Program-made: the position numbers and the translations under genes
In this document: positions 45,163 through 54,445 of the stretch, piece by piece
How positions within the stretch are numbered: position 1 is the stretch's first letter
Layout: each line of letters starts with the position of its first letter
Assembly (NCBI RefSeq): GCF_000730165.1
Contig: NZ_CP022110.1
Location: 2,549,501-2,613,500, forward strand
DNA from: Nitrospirillum viridazoti CBAmc
GTDB lineage: Bacteria; Pseudomonadota; Alphaproteobacteria; Azospirillales; Azospirillaceae
DNA: 64,000 bases
Direction of reading: 5' to 3'
The notes under the pieces: generated by a model
The model's input: the letters and a program-made list of their open reading frames with translations, nothing else
The model's database searches: none
What the model was told of the DNA's origin: nothing

Positions 45163-46293
45163 CTAAACAAACGCGCCCGACGACTCCCTGATCACCAGGT
45201 GGGGCGTCACCGTGATGGGCTGGGCCTTTCCCGCATCCCCGTCGTTGATGCGGCCGATCAGGCGGTCGGCCGCCAGGCGGCCCATGTCGTGGATGGGCAG
45301 GCGCACGGTGGATAGCGCCGGGCACATGCGGGACGCCAGGGGCGTGTCGTCGAAGCCCACCACGGTCAGGTCGCGCGGGATGCTGATGCCCAGGCGGTAG
45401 GCCGCCTTGTAGACGCCGGCCGCCATCTCGTCATTGCTGGCGAAGATGGCGGTGGGGCGGTCGGCCTGGGACAGCAACTCCATGCCCCGCTTCTCCCCTG
45501 TCTCAAAGGTGTAGAGCCCCTCGACGATCCAGCGGTCGGGCACGGTCACCCCATGCTCGGCCAGGGCGCCCAGGAAGCCCTCGCGCCGCTCGTGGGTGGA
45601 GCGGTAGCGCTGCGGCCCGGTGATCAGCGCCACCCTGGTGTGGCCCAGCTGGGCCAAGTGGGCGCCCACCTCGGCCGCGCCGGTGCGGTCGGTGTGCAGC
45701 ACCATGGACGTGGGCTCGTCCAACGGCACCGACATCAGGCGCATGTAGCGGCAGCCGATGGCCCGCAGCAGGGCGACCAGGGCTGCGTCCTCCGACAGGG
45801 GTGGGACCAGGATCACGCCATCCAGGTTCTGGCGCTGCACGAAGGTCTTCACCTCCGCCAGGAAGCCGGGCGCCACCTGGCGGCAGGGATGGACCACCAG
45901 TTCGAAGCCCTCGCGATGGCAGGCCTCAAGGATGCCGCCCTGGACGTTCACGATGTATTGGGCGTTGGGATTGTCGTAGATCAGGCCCAGCAGAAAGGAC
46001 CGGTTGATGGCCAGGCCGCGCGCCTGGGGGCTGGGCACATAACCGATGCGGGCCACCACCGCGTCCACCACCGCGCGGGTGGCATCATGCACGTAAGGGG
46101 ACTGGTTGATGACCCGTGACACCGTCTTCTTCGACACCTTGGCCAGGCGCGCCACGTCATTGATGGTGGGCGCGCGGGCCAGGGTCCAGGCGGGGATGGC
46201 CAGGGGAGCGTCCGGCGGGGCCGCCAGCCGGCCGTCGCCGGCCAGCGCCTTGCGCCGCCGCACCTTGGGCTTTTCGGTATCGATGTCAGCCAC
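45163..46293 (-). CDS. LacI family transcriptional repressor
   Basis: A 376-residue regulator. An unusual ~40-residue basic/Pro-rich lead precedes the LacI helix-turn-helix (APTINDVARLAKVSKKTVSR, hinge VINQSPYVHDATRA). The periplasmic-binding-protein-like sensor follows (LGLIYDNPNAQYIVNVQGGI, FASNDEMAAGVYKAAYRLG, VVGFDDTPLASRMCPALSTV). The GTG at 46293 was chosen because GAGGA lies ~9 nt upstream and the next gene upstream ends 11 bp away. It is the last gene of the GH2-transporter operon, so it probably controls that operon in response to the released sugar. Confidence 0.9.
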   Translation of the reverse strand: MADIDTEKPKVRRRKALAGDGRLAAPPDAPLAIPAWTLARAPTINDVARLAKVSKKTVSRVINQSPYVHDATRAVVDAVVARIGYVPSPQARGLAINRSFLLGLIYDNPNAQYIVNVQGGILEACHREGFELVVHPCRQVAPGFLAEVKTFVQRQNLDGVILVPPLSEDAALVALLRAIGCRYMRLMSVPLDEPTSMVLHTDRTGAAEVGAHLAQLGHTRVALITGPQRYRSTHERREGFLGALAEHGVTVPDRWIVEGLYTFETGEKRGMELLSQADRPTAIFASNDEMAAGVYKAAYRLGISIPRDLTVVGFDDTPLASRMCPALSTVRLPIHDMGRLAADRLIGRINDGDAGKAQPITVTPHLVIRESSGAFV

Positions 46294-46304
46294 AGTGGAA
46301 ATCC

Positions 46305-47603
46305 TCACCGCGTGAGTCGTGCCGGCACGTAGCGCGGCGTCATCCAATGGATCAGCGCCAGGGCCACGAAATAGGCGCTGGCCGCCATCAGGAAGATGGG
46401 GCGGTAGCTGCCGGTGGTCTGCAGGATCCAGCCGGCGGCCTGGGCCATGGCCATGCTGCCGATGCCGCCCGCCGCCCCGCCCAGGCCGATGACCGACCCG
46501 GCGGCCCAGCGGGGGAACAGGTCGGACGGCAGGGCGTAAAGGTTGACGGAAAAGCCCTGGTGCCCGGCGCAGGCCAAGCCGATCAGGATGGCCGCCCCCC
46601 ACAGACTGCCCGTATCCATGGCCAACGCCACCGGCGCCACCACCAGCGCACAGACGAGGAAGGCGGTCTTGCGCGCGCGGTTCAGCCCGATGCCCCGCGC
46701 CAGCAGACGGGACGAACCCCAGCCGCCCAGCACACTACCCATGTCGGCCAGGATGTAGACCAACACCAGGGGCGGCCCGAAGCCCTTGAGGTCCAGGCCA
46801 TAGCGCTTGGCGAAGAAGTCGGGCAGCCAGAACAGGAAGGTCCACCAGATCGGATCGATCACGAAACGGCCCAGGACATAGGCCCAGGTTTCGCGCATCG
46901 CCAGCACCCGCCGCCACGGCAGGCGCGCTGGCGGCGGCACGGGATCGGCCTCGATATAGGCCAGTTCCCCCGGGCTCAGGCGCGCCACTTCGCGCGGGCG
47001 GCGGTAGAGGGTCAGCCAGGCCGCGAGCCACACCACGGTGAACAGGCCCGTGACCAGGAAAGCCGCGCGCCAGCCCCAGGCCAGGGTGACCGCCGGCACA
47101 ATGAGGGGCGTCAGGACGGCGCCGACATTGGCCCCAGCGTTGGTGAGGCCGATGGCCAGCGCCCGTTCCCGCTGCGGGAACCATTCCGCCACCGCCGCCA
47201 GGCTGGCCGGAAAGGCGCCGGACTCGCCCAGCGCCAGGGGGATGCGGGCGATGGCGAAGCTGGCGACGGAACCGGCGGCGGCATGGGCCATGTGAGCGAT
47301 GGTCCAGATGCCCACCGCCAGGGCATAGCCGGTGCGGGCGCCGATACGGTCCACCAGCCGGCCGAACACCAGGTAGCCGCTGGCGTAGGCCGCCTGGAAC
47401 CAGAAGACGATGGTGCCGTAGCCGACTTCCGTCCAGCCGTAGCGGTCCTGCAACAGGGGCTTCAGCACCCCCAGCACCTGCCGGTCGACGTAGCTGAGCG
47501 CCACGGCGGAGAACAGCAGGAAACAGACCAGCCAGCGATAGCGGCCCCGGGGTCGGGGGATCACCCCCGGGGCCGCCACCGCGTCCTTCATGGCCACGCT
47601 CAC
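46305..47603 (-). CDS. MFS transporter, hexuronate/anion:cation symporter type
   Basis: A 432-residue, twelve-helix major facilitator of the ACS family (ExuT-like). Family features are YRWLVCFLLFSAVALSYVDRQVLGVLKPLLQ in helix 1, ALGESGAFPASLAAVAEWFP and GLTNAGANVGAVLTPLIVP, as in hexuronate and glucarate transporters. The GTG start overlaps the TGA of the GH2 gene by 4 nt (GTGA), showing translational coupling. Together with the nearby D-mannonate dehydratase this points to uptake of glucuronate or galacturonate released by the GH2 enzyme; the exact sugar is inference. Confidence 0.86.
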   Translation of the reverse strand: MSVAMKDAVAAPGVIPRPRGRYRWLVCFLLFSAVALSYVDRQVLGVLKPLLQDRYGWTEVGYGTIVFWFQAAYASGYLVFGRLVDRIGARTGYALAVGIWTIAHMAHAAAGSVASFAIARIPLALGESGAFPASLAAVAEWFPQRERALAIGLTNAGANVGAVLTPLIVPAVTLAWGWRAAFLVTGLFTVVWLAAWLTLYRRPREVARLSPGELAYIEADPVPPPARLPWRRVLAMRETWAYVLGRFVIDPIWWTFLFWLPDFFAKRYGLDLKGFGPPLVLVYILADMGSVLGGWGSSRLLARGIGLNRARKTAFLVCALVVAPVALAMDTGSLWGAAILIGLACAGHQGFSVNLYALPSDLFPRWAAGSVIGLGGAAGGIGSMAMAQAAGWILQTTGSYRPIFLMAASAYFVALALIHWMTPRYVPARLTR

Positions 47604-50281
47604 CGCGCCGCCACCACGTCAATGGCCGACACCAGCGCCTGGCCGGTGACGGGGCGGAAGTCCAAGGCCAGGCCATCCTTGCCCTTCACCTCGACGGTCA
47701 CCGTGCGCTCCAGCGCCTTCAGGGCGCCGCCCGCCTCCGCCGCCACGTCCAGGTGCTTGACCACCACCTGGCCGTTGGCGGCCACGTCGAAGACGCGGGC
47801 ACCGGGCGCCAGCGCCGGCTCGGCGAAGCGCAAGGTGACTTGGTAGCGGCCGGCCAGCACCGGCACGCGGTAGGTGAAGGTGCCCTCGCGGTAGGTCTCA
47901 TACAGCTTGGGATCCGGCGTGCCGGTGGCCGCGGCGATGAACTTGTCCGGCTTGCCGGTTTCGGGGCCGGGGTTGCGGTCATGCGGTTCGCCCCCGGTGA
48001 CGAAGGCGTCGGAGCCGTAGCGGGCGCCGGCGGCGCTGGTCAGGCCGGCCGAGGCGCCGGCGCGGATGCGGATCTCGTCGGCCTTGCCGCCAAAGTGCCA
48101 GGTGATGCTGTCGCTCACCGGTTGGCCCTTGATGTCGGCGGTGGCGGTCAGGAGGTTGTCGCCGGCGTCCAGACGCACCGCCGGCCAGCGGCAGACATGG
48201 TCGGGGCAAGGTGCGGCGCCCAGGTCGCGGCCGTTCAGGCTCAGCCGCACGCTGGCGGCATTGCTGTAGGCCTGGATGTCGGTCACGGGATAGGCGCGGT
48301 CGACGTAGCGGCGGCCGTTCAGGTGCAGCACCGGCTGGTCGCTCCAATCCGCCTTGTAGAAGAAGAACACGTCCTTCTTCACCGTGCGGTCATAGGACAC
48401 CAGGCCCTTGTCGTTGGTATCGACCATATCGCCCTCCCTCCGGCTGTCGCTGGCGAAGTCGAACATGTTCCAGACGAAGGTGCCCCACAGGTAGGGCCGC
48501 GCCTTCAGCTGCGCCCACCAGATCTCATGCAGGCGGCTTTCCAGCTCCTCCGGATGGAAATGGCCCTTGGGGTAGACCACGCCGGTCTGCACCTCGTCGG
48601 TATGCTGGGTCAGGCCGCCACCGCCGCCATACTCGCTGACCGACAGGGGCAGGCGCGGATGCAGCTTGTGCAGCCGGTCCAGCACGGGGCCCAGGTCCTC
48701 CGGCTTGTCGTAGTACCAGCCCTGGTAGCGGTTGTAGCCCAGCAGGTCGGTGATCTCCGCCACCACGTCCACGCCGGGTTTGGGCGCGTCGGGCCAGGGC
48801 TCGCAGCAGTCGGCCATGGTGGTGGGGCGGGTGTGGTCCAGCTCATACGCCGCCTTGTTCAGCTGGGTCAGCAGCGGCCGGGCGTTGCTGACGCCGCGCC
48901 CCACGGCCGCCATCAGGTTCACCTCGTTGCCGATGGACCAGGTGACGACGCTGGGGTGGTTGTAGTTCTGCTTGATCAGCTCATGCAGCTGGCTGTCGGC
49001 GCTGGCGGCGAAGGCGGGGGTGGTGATGCCCTTGTCCCCGTCCGGCGTTTCCGGCGCGGTGCGGTTCACCAGGGGTATTTCCGCCCACACGACCACGCCG
49101 TCCCGGTCCGCCAGGTCGTAGATGGCCTGGTCGTGCTGGTAATGGGCCAGGCGCAGGGTGTTGATGCCCAGGTCCAGCATGATGTCCATGTCCTGGGCCT
49201 GGTCGGCCGGGCTGATGGCCCAGCCCTTGCCCGGTCGGTCCTGGTGGCGGGACACGCCGTGCAGGGCGATATGCTTGCCGTTCAGGAAGAAGCCCTGGTC
49301 CGGGTCGAAGCGGAAGGTGCGGATGCCCAGCGGCTGGGTCACCTGGTCCAGCAGCTGGCCGTCCGTCGTCTCGATGCGCGTCACCACGTGATAGAGGTAG
49401 GGGTCGGCCTTGCCGTCCCACAGGTGGGGATTCGGCACGCTCAAGGTCTGCGCCGGTTCCTCCAGCGCGCCGGGGGCGACGGTCAGGGGATGGCTGTCGC
49501 TGGCCACCGTGGCGCCGGTCGCGTCGACAATGGTGGTCTTCACCACCACCGGCTGGGCCTTGGCGCCGTCATTCTTCACCCGGCTGTTGACCTCGATGGA
49601 CGCGGCACCGTCCAGGGCGGCGGTGTGGGCATAGACGCCGGGCCCGCCCCAATCCAGCATGTCAATGTGCACCGGGTCGGTAGCGATCAGCGACACCTGG
49701 CGGTAGAGGCCGCCGAACAGGAAGAAGTCACCCGACATGGGGATGACCTCCGCCGTGGGCGATCCCGCCACGGCCGGGCTGGAATTGTCGGTGCGGACCG
49801 CCAGCACGTTGACCTTGCCCTGCTTCAGGGCGGCGGTGGCATCGAAGCGGAAGCGGCCGAAGGCCCCCTTGTGCACGCCCAGCTTCACGCCGTTCAACCA
49901 GACCTCGGTATTGATGCTGGCGCCGTCGAACTGCAGCCACACCTTCCGCCCGGCGTAGTCGGCCGGCGGGGTGAAGCGCAGGCGGTACCAGCCGGCGCCG
50001 CGCGCGGCGTTGTAGTCGGGCCCGCGCTCCGCCGTGCCGCCCAGGTGGTTCCAGGTGTGGGGCAGGGAAACGGTGGTCCAGCCCTTGTCGTTGAAGGCCG
50101 CGGCCTCTGCGCCCCCCTGCTTTCCCGACGGCACGTCGCCCTGATGGAACTGCCAGCCGGCGCTGAGCGGCAGATCGCGCCGCTCGGCGGCATGCGCCGC
50201 ACCCGCCGCCAAGGCGATGGCGGCCACCGCCAGCGTGGAACCAAGGGGCTTGCGCTTCTGGCGAGGGGCGCGAGACAGCAT
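47600..50281 (-). CDS. Exported GH2 glycosidase with malectin-like C-terminal domain
   Basis: An 893-residue glycoside hydrolase family 2 enzyme with a signal peptide (LGSTLAVAAIALAAGAAHA). GH2 sandwich domain (~25-200), Ig-like domain (~205-310) and TIM barrel (~310-600) are in order. The acid/base is Glu in VVTWSIGNEVN (~450), the nucleophile Glu in LSVSEYGGGG (~550). A further beta domain and a malectin-like carbohydrate-binding domain (~760-893) finish it. Both beta-galactosidases and beta-glucuronidases share these motifs. The MFS hexuronate-type transporter and D-mannonate dehydratase favour a glucuronide substrate. The start at MLSRAPRQKR follows GGAAGGATTCCC and begins the signal peptide. 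First gene of a GH2-MFS-lacI operon. Confidence 0.9.
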   Translation of the reverse strand: MLSRAPRQKRKPLGSTLAVAAIALAAGAAHAAERRDLPLSAGWQFHQGDVPSGKQGGAEAAAFNDKGWTTVSLPHTWNHLGGTAERGPDYNAARGAGWYRLRFTPPADYAGRKVWLQFDGASINTEVWLNGVKLGVHKGAFGRFRFDATAALKQGKVNVLAVRTDNSSPAVAGSPTAEVIPMSGDFFLFGGLYRQVSLIATDPVHIDMLDWGGPGVYAHTAALDGAASIEVNSRVKNDGAKAQPVVVKTTIVDATGATVASDSHPLTVAPGALEEPAQTLSVPNPHLWDGKADPYLYHVVTRIETTDGQLLDQVTQPLGIRTFRFDPDQGFFLNGKHIALHGVSRHQDRPGKGWAISPADQAQDMDIMLDLGINTLRLAHYQHDQAIYDLADRDGVVVWAEIPLVNRTAPETPDGDKGITTPAFAASADSQLHELIKQNYNHPSVVTWSIGNEVNLMAAVGRGVSNARPLLTQLNKAAYELDHTRPTTMADCCEPWPDAPKPGVDVVAEITDLLGYNRYQGWYYDKPEDLGPVLDRLHKLHPRLPLSVSEYGGGGGLTQHTDEVQTGVVYPKGHFHPEELESRLHEIWWAQLKARPYLWGTFVWNMFDFASDSRREGDMVDTNDKGLVSYDRTVKKDVFFFYKADWSDQPVLHLNGRRYVDRAYPVTDIQAYSNAASVRLSLNGRDLGAAPCPDHVCRWPAVRLDAGDNLLTATADIKGQPVSDSITWHFGGKADEIRIRAGASAGLTSAAGARYGSDAFVTGGEPHDRNPGPETGKPDKFIAAATGTPDPKLYETYREGTFTYRVPVLAGRYQVTLRFAEPALAPGARVFDVAANGQVVVKHLDVAAEAGGALKALERTVTVEVKGKDGLALDFRPVTGQALVSAIDVVAAR

Positions 50282-50422
50282 GGGAATCCTTCCTTCTAGC
50301 ATCTTCTTGGAAAAGGCCGGCAGGGCTGCCACCCGTACCCGACCCGAACGGCCCCCAAGCTACCGGCATCCGATCGTTTCCGCCGCCAAATCATGAGGTC
50401 CGCCACGTGACAAATGAAAGGA

Positions 50423-50476
50423 CCACCCGCCCGGACCCCGCCTTGCGGCACGAACCCGGGCGGACCGGGCGGGTGG
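50423..50476 (-). terminator. Perfect 12-bp inverted repeat after the TonB receptor gene
   Basis: CCACCCGCCCGG (50423-50434) and CCGGGCGGGTGG (50465-50476) are perfect complements around 30 nt that can fold further. It begins 11 bp past the receptor stop on the minus strand. The following tract (TCCTTTCATTTG) is only moderately T-rich, so termination efficiency is uncertain. Confidence 0.6.
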
Positions 50477-50486
50477 AGGGAGAGAC

Positions 50487-52835
50487 TTAGTAATTGAAGC
50501 CCAGGCGCATCCCCAGATAGCGGTTGTAGTCCCGGGGGATGGTCTGGGTATAGGCGAACACGCCCCAGGTGCCACGGACGTTGCCCATGTTGGCGGCGTA
50601 GTGCTGGTCGAACAGGTTGTTGGCGAACAGCGTCAGGCTGTAGCGCTTGTCGTCCTTCTCCACGAAGGAGATGGACAGGTTGGCGATGCCGTAGGCGTCC
50701 TGCACCGTGCCCGGGTCCTGCGTCAGGCTGAAGTTGACCTTGCTCTGCCAGGAATAGTTCAGGTTGATATCGCTGTAGACCGGCAGGCCCCCCAGGGCCA
50801 GGTGGTAGCTGGCGCCGATGTTGAACTTCTCCTCCGGCGCGTTGGGCAGGCGCTTGCCCGCCAGGTTCTGCACGTTCAGGGGCGCCGGCAACAGGCTGCA
50901 GGCCTGCCCGTTGTAGCATTGGGCGTAGGGGAAATCCGTGACGCGGGCGTCGGTATAGGCGAAGCCGCCCGTGAGGCTGAATTCCGGTGTCAGGCGGGCG
51001 AGCCAGTCCAGCTCCAGGCCGCGCGTCCGCACCCCGCCGACATTGGTCAGCAGGAAGTTGGTGGTCACCCCGGGCACGATGGACTGCACCTGGAAGTCCG
51101 TATACTCGGTGTCGTAGACGGTGGCGTTCAGCACCAGGTGGCGGTCGAACAGTTCCGACTTCACGCCCAGTTCATAGTTGTTGGACATTTCCGGCCGGAT
51201 GGGCTGGTTCGCGGCCACCACCGCATTGAAGCTGCTGGTCAGGTCATACGCCAGGCCCTTGTACCCGCGCGAATAGGTCGCGAAGGCCATGATGTCGGCC
51301 GTCACCTGGTACTGCAGGCCGACCTTGCCGGTGGCGACGGTGTCCCCATTCCCCGTGGAAGCGCCGGCCAAGGGGTAGAAGGCCTGCTTGTAATAGTCGT
51401 TGAAACTGTAGCTCCCCTCTTCCCGGTTGATGCGCAGGCCGGTGATCAGCGTCCAGTCGGGCAGGAAGGTCCAGGTGGTCTGGCCGAACGCCGCATAGTT
51501 CTGGTATTGCGCCTCGCCCCGCCAGTTGGCCGCCCCCACCCGGGTGTAGGGGCCGCGATAGAAGCCGCGCACCAGATCCTCATCCGACGCGTAGATGCCC
51601 GCCAGGTAGCCGAAGGGTGTGGCGTCATGGGAGGCGAGGCGGAACTCCTGGCTGAAGGTGCGGGCATCGAACGTGCCGCCCTGGATCATGCCGCCATGGC
51701 TGGCCGGCGTGACCTGGCCGCCGGCGCCGGTGTAGGGCGTCAGCATGCCCAGCGTGTCCTGCGCCGTCCCGTCCAGGTCGGTGTGGTCGTTCAAGCGGTA
51801 CTTGTTCCACCCGGTGATGGAGATCAGCGCCATGTCGTCGAAATCGTACGTCATGTGCAGCGACCCGCCATAGTCCAGCGTGTCGGACCGGGGCGCCTGG
51901 TCCTGGCTGACGTTGGTGTTGTCGGTGCCGGGGACCACGCCGGGCAACACCTTGGACGGGGTGGCGCCGGGGATGCCGAACAGCAGGGCGCCGGAATCCA
52001 CCCGCGCCAGCGTGCCGACGCAGCAGTTGGACTGGTCCTTGTTATAGTGGGCCAGCAGTTCGCCCTCGAACCGGTCGGTGGGCTTCCACCGCAGCTTGCC
52101 GTGCAGGCTCCACGACCGGTCGGCGTCCAGCTTGTCGTCGGTCGCCAGGTTATGGATGTTGCCCCCGAACTGGTGCTGCGACGCCGTCAGGCGGAAGCCC
52201 AGCGTGTCGCTGAGCGGGCCGGAGATGCTGACGTTGGTGCGCTGCTCGTCATCGTCGGTGAAGGAGATGTCGCCATAGGCCGTGAAGGTGTCGGTGGGCG
52301 CCTTGGTGGTGACGCTGACCACGCCGGCGGAGGCCGACTTGCCGAACAGGGTGCTTTGCGGACCGCGCAATACCTCAATCCGGTCGATGTCGGCCAAGTC
52401 GGTGAAGGCCTGGGCCTGCATGCCCACCGCCACGTCGTCGATCACCACCAGCACGCTGGGTTCCACGCCGATGCTGTAGGCGAAGGTGCCGATGCCGCGA
52501 ATGACGATGGCGCTGTTGGCCGGCTGATCGCCCGCCGACACGGTCATGGACGGCGCCAGCTTGGTGACGTCGGCGAACGCGCTGACGCCCGCTTTGGCCA
52601 GCGCGTCGCCGCTGACCACGGTGACGGCCACCGGAATGTCCTGGACGTTTTCCGCCCGCTTCTGCGCCGTCACCACGATTTCCTGAATGACGTCGAGGGC
52701 GTCGCCGGCGGCGCCCTGGGGGGCGGGCGGCTGTGAATTGGTTTGGGCGCCATTGGTCTGGGCACCGGCCGGCATGGTCCCGTTCAATAGGCCCAGCACC
52801 GCGGCGGTGGCCAGCAAGGCCATCTTACGCGTCAT
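50487..52835 (-). CDS. TonB-dependent outer-membrane receptor, probable carbohydrate uptake
   Basis: A 782-residue receptor. It has a signal peptide (MALLATAAVLGLLNG...AGA), a TonB-box-like region before EIVVTAQKRAENVQDIPVAV, and a plug domain (~60-170: IVIRGIGTF, DRIEVLRGPQSTLFGKSASAGVVSVTTKAP). The 22-strand barrel ends RLGFNY with terminal Tyr. The plug and barrel match the subgroup common in Caulobacter- and Sphingomonas-like bacteria, where many members carry plant-derived sugars. It stands between a GH2 operon and a D-mannonate dehydratase. A TGGT-N3-ACCA operator in its promoter is shared with the dehydratase. GGAGGGG precedes the chosen ATG. Glucuronide oligosaccharides are a plausible substrate. 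Confidence 0.88.
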   Translation of the reverse strand: MTRKMALLATAAVLGLLNGTMPAGAQTNGAQTNSQPPAPQGAAGDALDVIQEIVVTAQKRAENVQDIPVAVTVVSGDALAKAGVSAFADVTKLAPSMTVSAGDQPANSAIVIRGIGTFAYSIGVEPSVLVVIDDVAVGMQAQAFTDLADIDRIEVLRGPQSTLFGKSASAGVVSVTTKAPTDTFTAYGDISFTDDDEQRTNVSISGPLSDTLGFRLTASQHQFGGNIHNLATDDKLDADRSWSLHGKLRWKPTDRFEGELLAHYNKDQSNCCVGTLARVDSGALLFGIPGATPSKVLPGVVPGTDNTNVSQDQAPRSDTLDYGGSLHMTYDFDDMALISITGWNKYRLNDHTDLDGTAQDTLGMLTPYTGAGGQVTPASHGGMIQGGTFDARTFSQEFRLASHDATPFGYLAGIYASDEDLVRGFYRGPYTRVGAANWRGEAQYQNYAAFGQTTWTFLPDWTLITGLRINREEGSYSFNDYYKQAFYPLAGASTGNGDTVATGKVGLQYQVTADIMAFATYSRGYKGLAYDLTSSFNAVVAANQPIRPEMSNNYELGVKSELFDRHLVLNATVYDTEYTDFQVQSIVPGVTTNFLLTNVGGVRTRGLELDWLARLTPEFSLTGGFAYTDARVTDFPYAQCYNGQACSLLPAPLNVQNLAGKRLPNAPEEKFNIGASYHLALGGLPVYSDINLNYSWQSKVNFSLTQDPGTVQDAYGIANLSISFVEKDDKRYSLTLFANNLFDQHYAANMGNVRGTWGVFAYTQTIPRDYNRYLGMRLGFNY

Positions 52836-52896
52836 GGAGTTTCCCCTCCCTGTGTCAGGCCGGTCTGGCCGGCCTTTATAATTGGTAAGGCGATAC

Positions 52897-52907
52897 TGGT
52901 CATACCA
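52897..52907. promoter_or_regulatory. GntR-type operator in the TonB receptor promoter
   Basis: TGGT-CAT-ACCA is a perfect palindrome. On the minus strand a consensus -35 TTGACA lies at 52922-52917, so the site falls in the promoter spacer. The same palindrome occurs at 54320. Confidence 0.68.
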
Positions 52908-52987
52908 CATGGGGCCTGTCAAGCCCTTCAGAGCAACCTGGCCTGACCGAACGCTACGCCCTTAAGCAAAGTGGCCAGCCACAATGC

Positions 52988-53018
52988 AAAAGGGCGCGGC
53001 CGCATGGCCACGCCCTTT
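52988..53018 (-). terminator. Terminator of the D-mannonate dehydratase gene
   Basis: Stem AAAGGGCG plus GGCC pairs with GGCC plus CGCCCTTT around GCAT, with one mismatch; TTTTGC follows on the minus strand. It starts 26 bp after the stop codon. Confidence 0.75.
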
Positions 53019-53043
53019 GAGGACACCGAGGGAGCTATCGTCC

Positions 53044-54255
53044 TTACCAATTGTACATGGTGCCGTCTTCCAGGCGGTTCACCGGCAGGAAGGCGCGGCT
53101 GTAGGGGTATTTGGCGGCCAAGCCCTCATCCAGGTCCACACCCAGGCCGGGCGCGTCGCCGGGGTGCAAGTAGCCGTCCTTGAAGCTGTAGGCGTGGGGG
53201 AAGACGGCGTCCGTCTCCGCCGTGTGGCGCATGTATTCCTGGACGCCAAAGTTGGGGATGGACAGATCGAAGTGCAGGGCCGCCGCCATGGTCACGGGCG
53301 ACAGGTCGGTGGCGCCGTGGCAGCCGGTGCGGACCTGGTAGAGGTCCGCGAGGTTGGCGATGCGGCGCAGGTGGGTGATGCCGCCGGCATGCACCACCGT
53401 GGCGCGGATGTAGTCGATCAGCTGGTTCTGGATCAGATCCTTACAGTCCCAGATGGTGTTGAACACCTCCCCCACCGCCAGGGGGGTGGTGGTGTGCTGG
53501 CGGATCAGGCGGAAGGCCTCCTGATTCTCCGCCGGCGTCGCGTCCTCCAGCCAGAACGGTCGGTAGGGCTCCAGGCTCTTGCCCAGGTGCCCGGCCTCGA
53601 TGGGGGTCAGGCGGTGGTGCACGTCGTGCAGCAGGTGGACATCGTCGCCCAGGGCCAGGCGGGCCGCCTCGAACAGCTTGGGCACCGTGCGCATATACTT
53701 GGCCGTGGACCAGACGTTCTCGGTCGGCAGGGCGCCATCCGCCGGCTCATAGAACATCTTGTCGCCGGAAACGCCGTAGGTGGAGGGCAGGCCCGGCACG
53801 CCGGACTGCAGGCGGACGGCCTTGTATCCCAGGGCCTGGTACTTCAACGCCTCATCCACCGTTTCTTCCACGGTCTGGCCGTTGGCATGGCCGTAGACCA
53901 TGACGCCGGTGCGGCAGGCGCCGCCCAGCAACTGGTACAGGGGCATGTTGGCCGCCTTGGCCTTGATGTCCCACAAGGCCATGTCCACGGCGGCGATGGC
54001 CGACATGGTGACGGGCCCGCGGCGCCAATAGGCGCCCTTGTACAGGTATTGCCAGATGTCCTCGATCTGGTGGGCGTCCCGGCCGATCAGGCAGGGGATG
54101 ACGTGGTCGGCGAGATAGCTGACCACCGCCAGCTCGCGGCCGTTCAAGGTGGCATCGCCCAGGCCGTACAGGCCGTCCGCCGTCTCGATGCGCAACGTCA
54201 CGAAATTGCGGCCGGGGCAGGTGACCACCACCCGGGCGTCCTTGATCTTCAACAT
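53044..54255 (-). CDS. manD: D-mannonate dehydratase, enolase superfamily (ManD/RspA)
   Basis: A 403-residue mandelate-racemase-subgroup enzyme. The sequence is very close to characterised ManD proteins: [91 protein letters not shown], ending [10 protein letters not shown]. Mg2+ ligands are expected in the LHD, LED and VGE segments. The reaction is D-mannonate to 2-keto-3-deoxy-D-gluconate, the third step of glucuronate breakdown after isomerase UxaC and reductase UxuB, neither of which is in this window. Some RspA-type relatives have low activity, but the identity here is high along the whole length. A TGGT-N3-ACCA operator lies 65-75 bp upstream. Confidence 0.92.
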   Translation of the reverse strand: MLKIKDARVVVTCPGRNFVTLRIETADGLYGLGDATLNGRELAVVSYLADHVIPCLIGRDAHQIEDIWQYLYKGAYWRRGPVTMSAIAAVDMALWDIKAKAANMPLYQLLGGACRTGVMVYGHANGQTVEETVDEALKYQALGYKAVRLQSGVPGLPSTYGVSGDKMFYEPADGALPTENVWSTAKYMRTVPKLFEAARLALGDDVHLLHDVHHRLTPIEAGHLGKSLEPYRPFWLEDATPAENQEAFRLIRQHTTTPLAVGEVFNTIWDCKDLIQNQLIDYIRATVVHAGGITHLRRIANLADLYQVRTGCHGATDLSPVTMAAALHFDLSIPNFGVQEYMRHTAETDAVFPHAYSFKDGYLHPGDAPGLGVDLDEGLAAKYPYSRAFLPVNRLEDGTMYNW

Positions 54256-54319
54256 CGGTCGAACCTTTACCCTGAAGCGGACAGCCCCTGGGCAGGATGG
54301 CCAGGGGATGTCCGTAAAT

Positions 54320-54330
54320 TGGTCTTACCA
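54320..54330. promoter_or_regulatory. GntR-type operator upstream of manD
   Basis: TGGT-CTT-ACCA, the same palindrome as at 52897. On the minus strand it lies downstream of a consensus -35 TTGACA (54363-54358). It also lies 116 bp before the divergent gntR start, so it may serve both. Confidence 0.68.
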
Positions 54331-54445
54331 CTTATGTCTTCCACAGGCCAAAGAACCTGTCAAGAAGACGAATTGGACTGGCGGGAAAGGGCGCCCCTGC
54401 CCTATCCTGGGCGCCGTCCACCTCCCATCTGGTCAGAGCACTCGC

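Noticed and set aside
47753-50299. 848-codon plus-strand frame opposite the GH2 gene
   Set aside because: It lies antisense to a gene with intact catalytic motifs; the product is His/Gln/Gly-rich low complexity. The same applies to the frames at 21890-24472 and 17836-19848.
50423-50476. CRISPR-like or mobile-element inverted ends near the TonB receptor
   Set aside because: The two arms form a single hairpin right after a stop codon; there are no repeats with spacers, transposase or target duplication.
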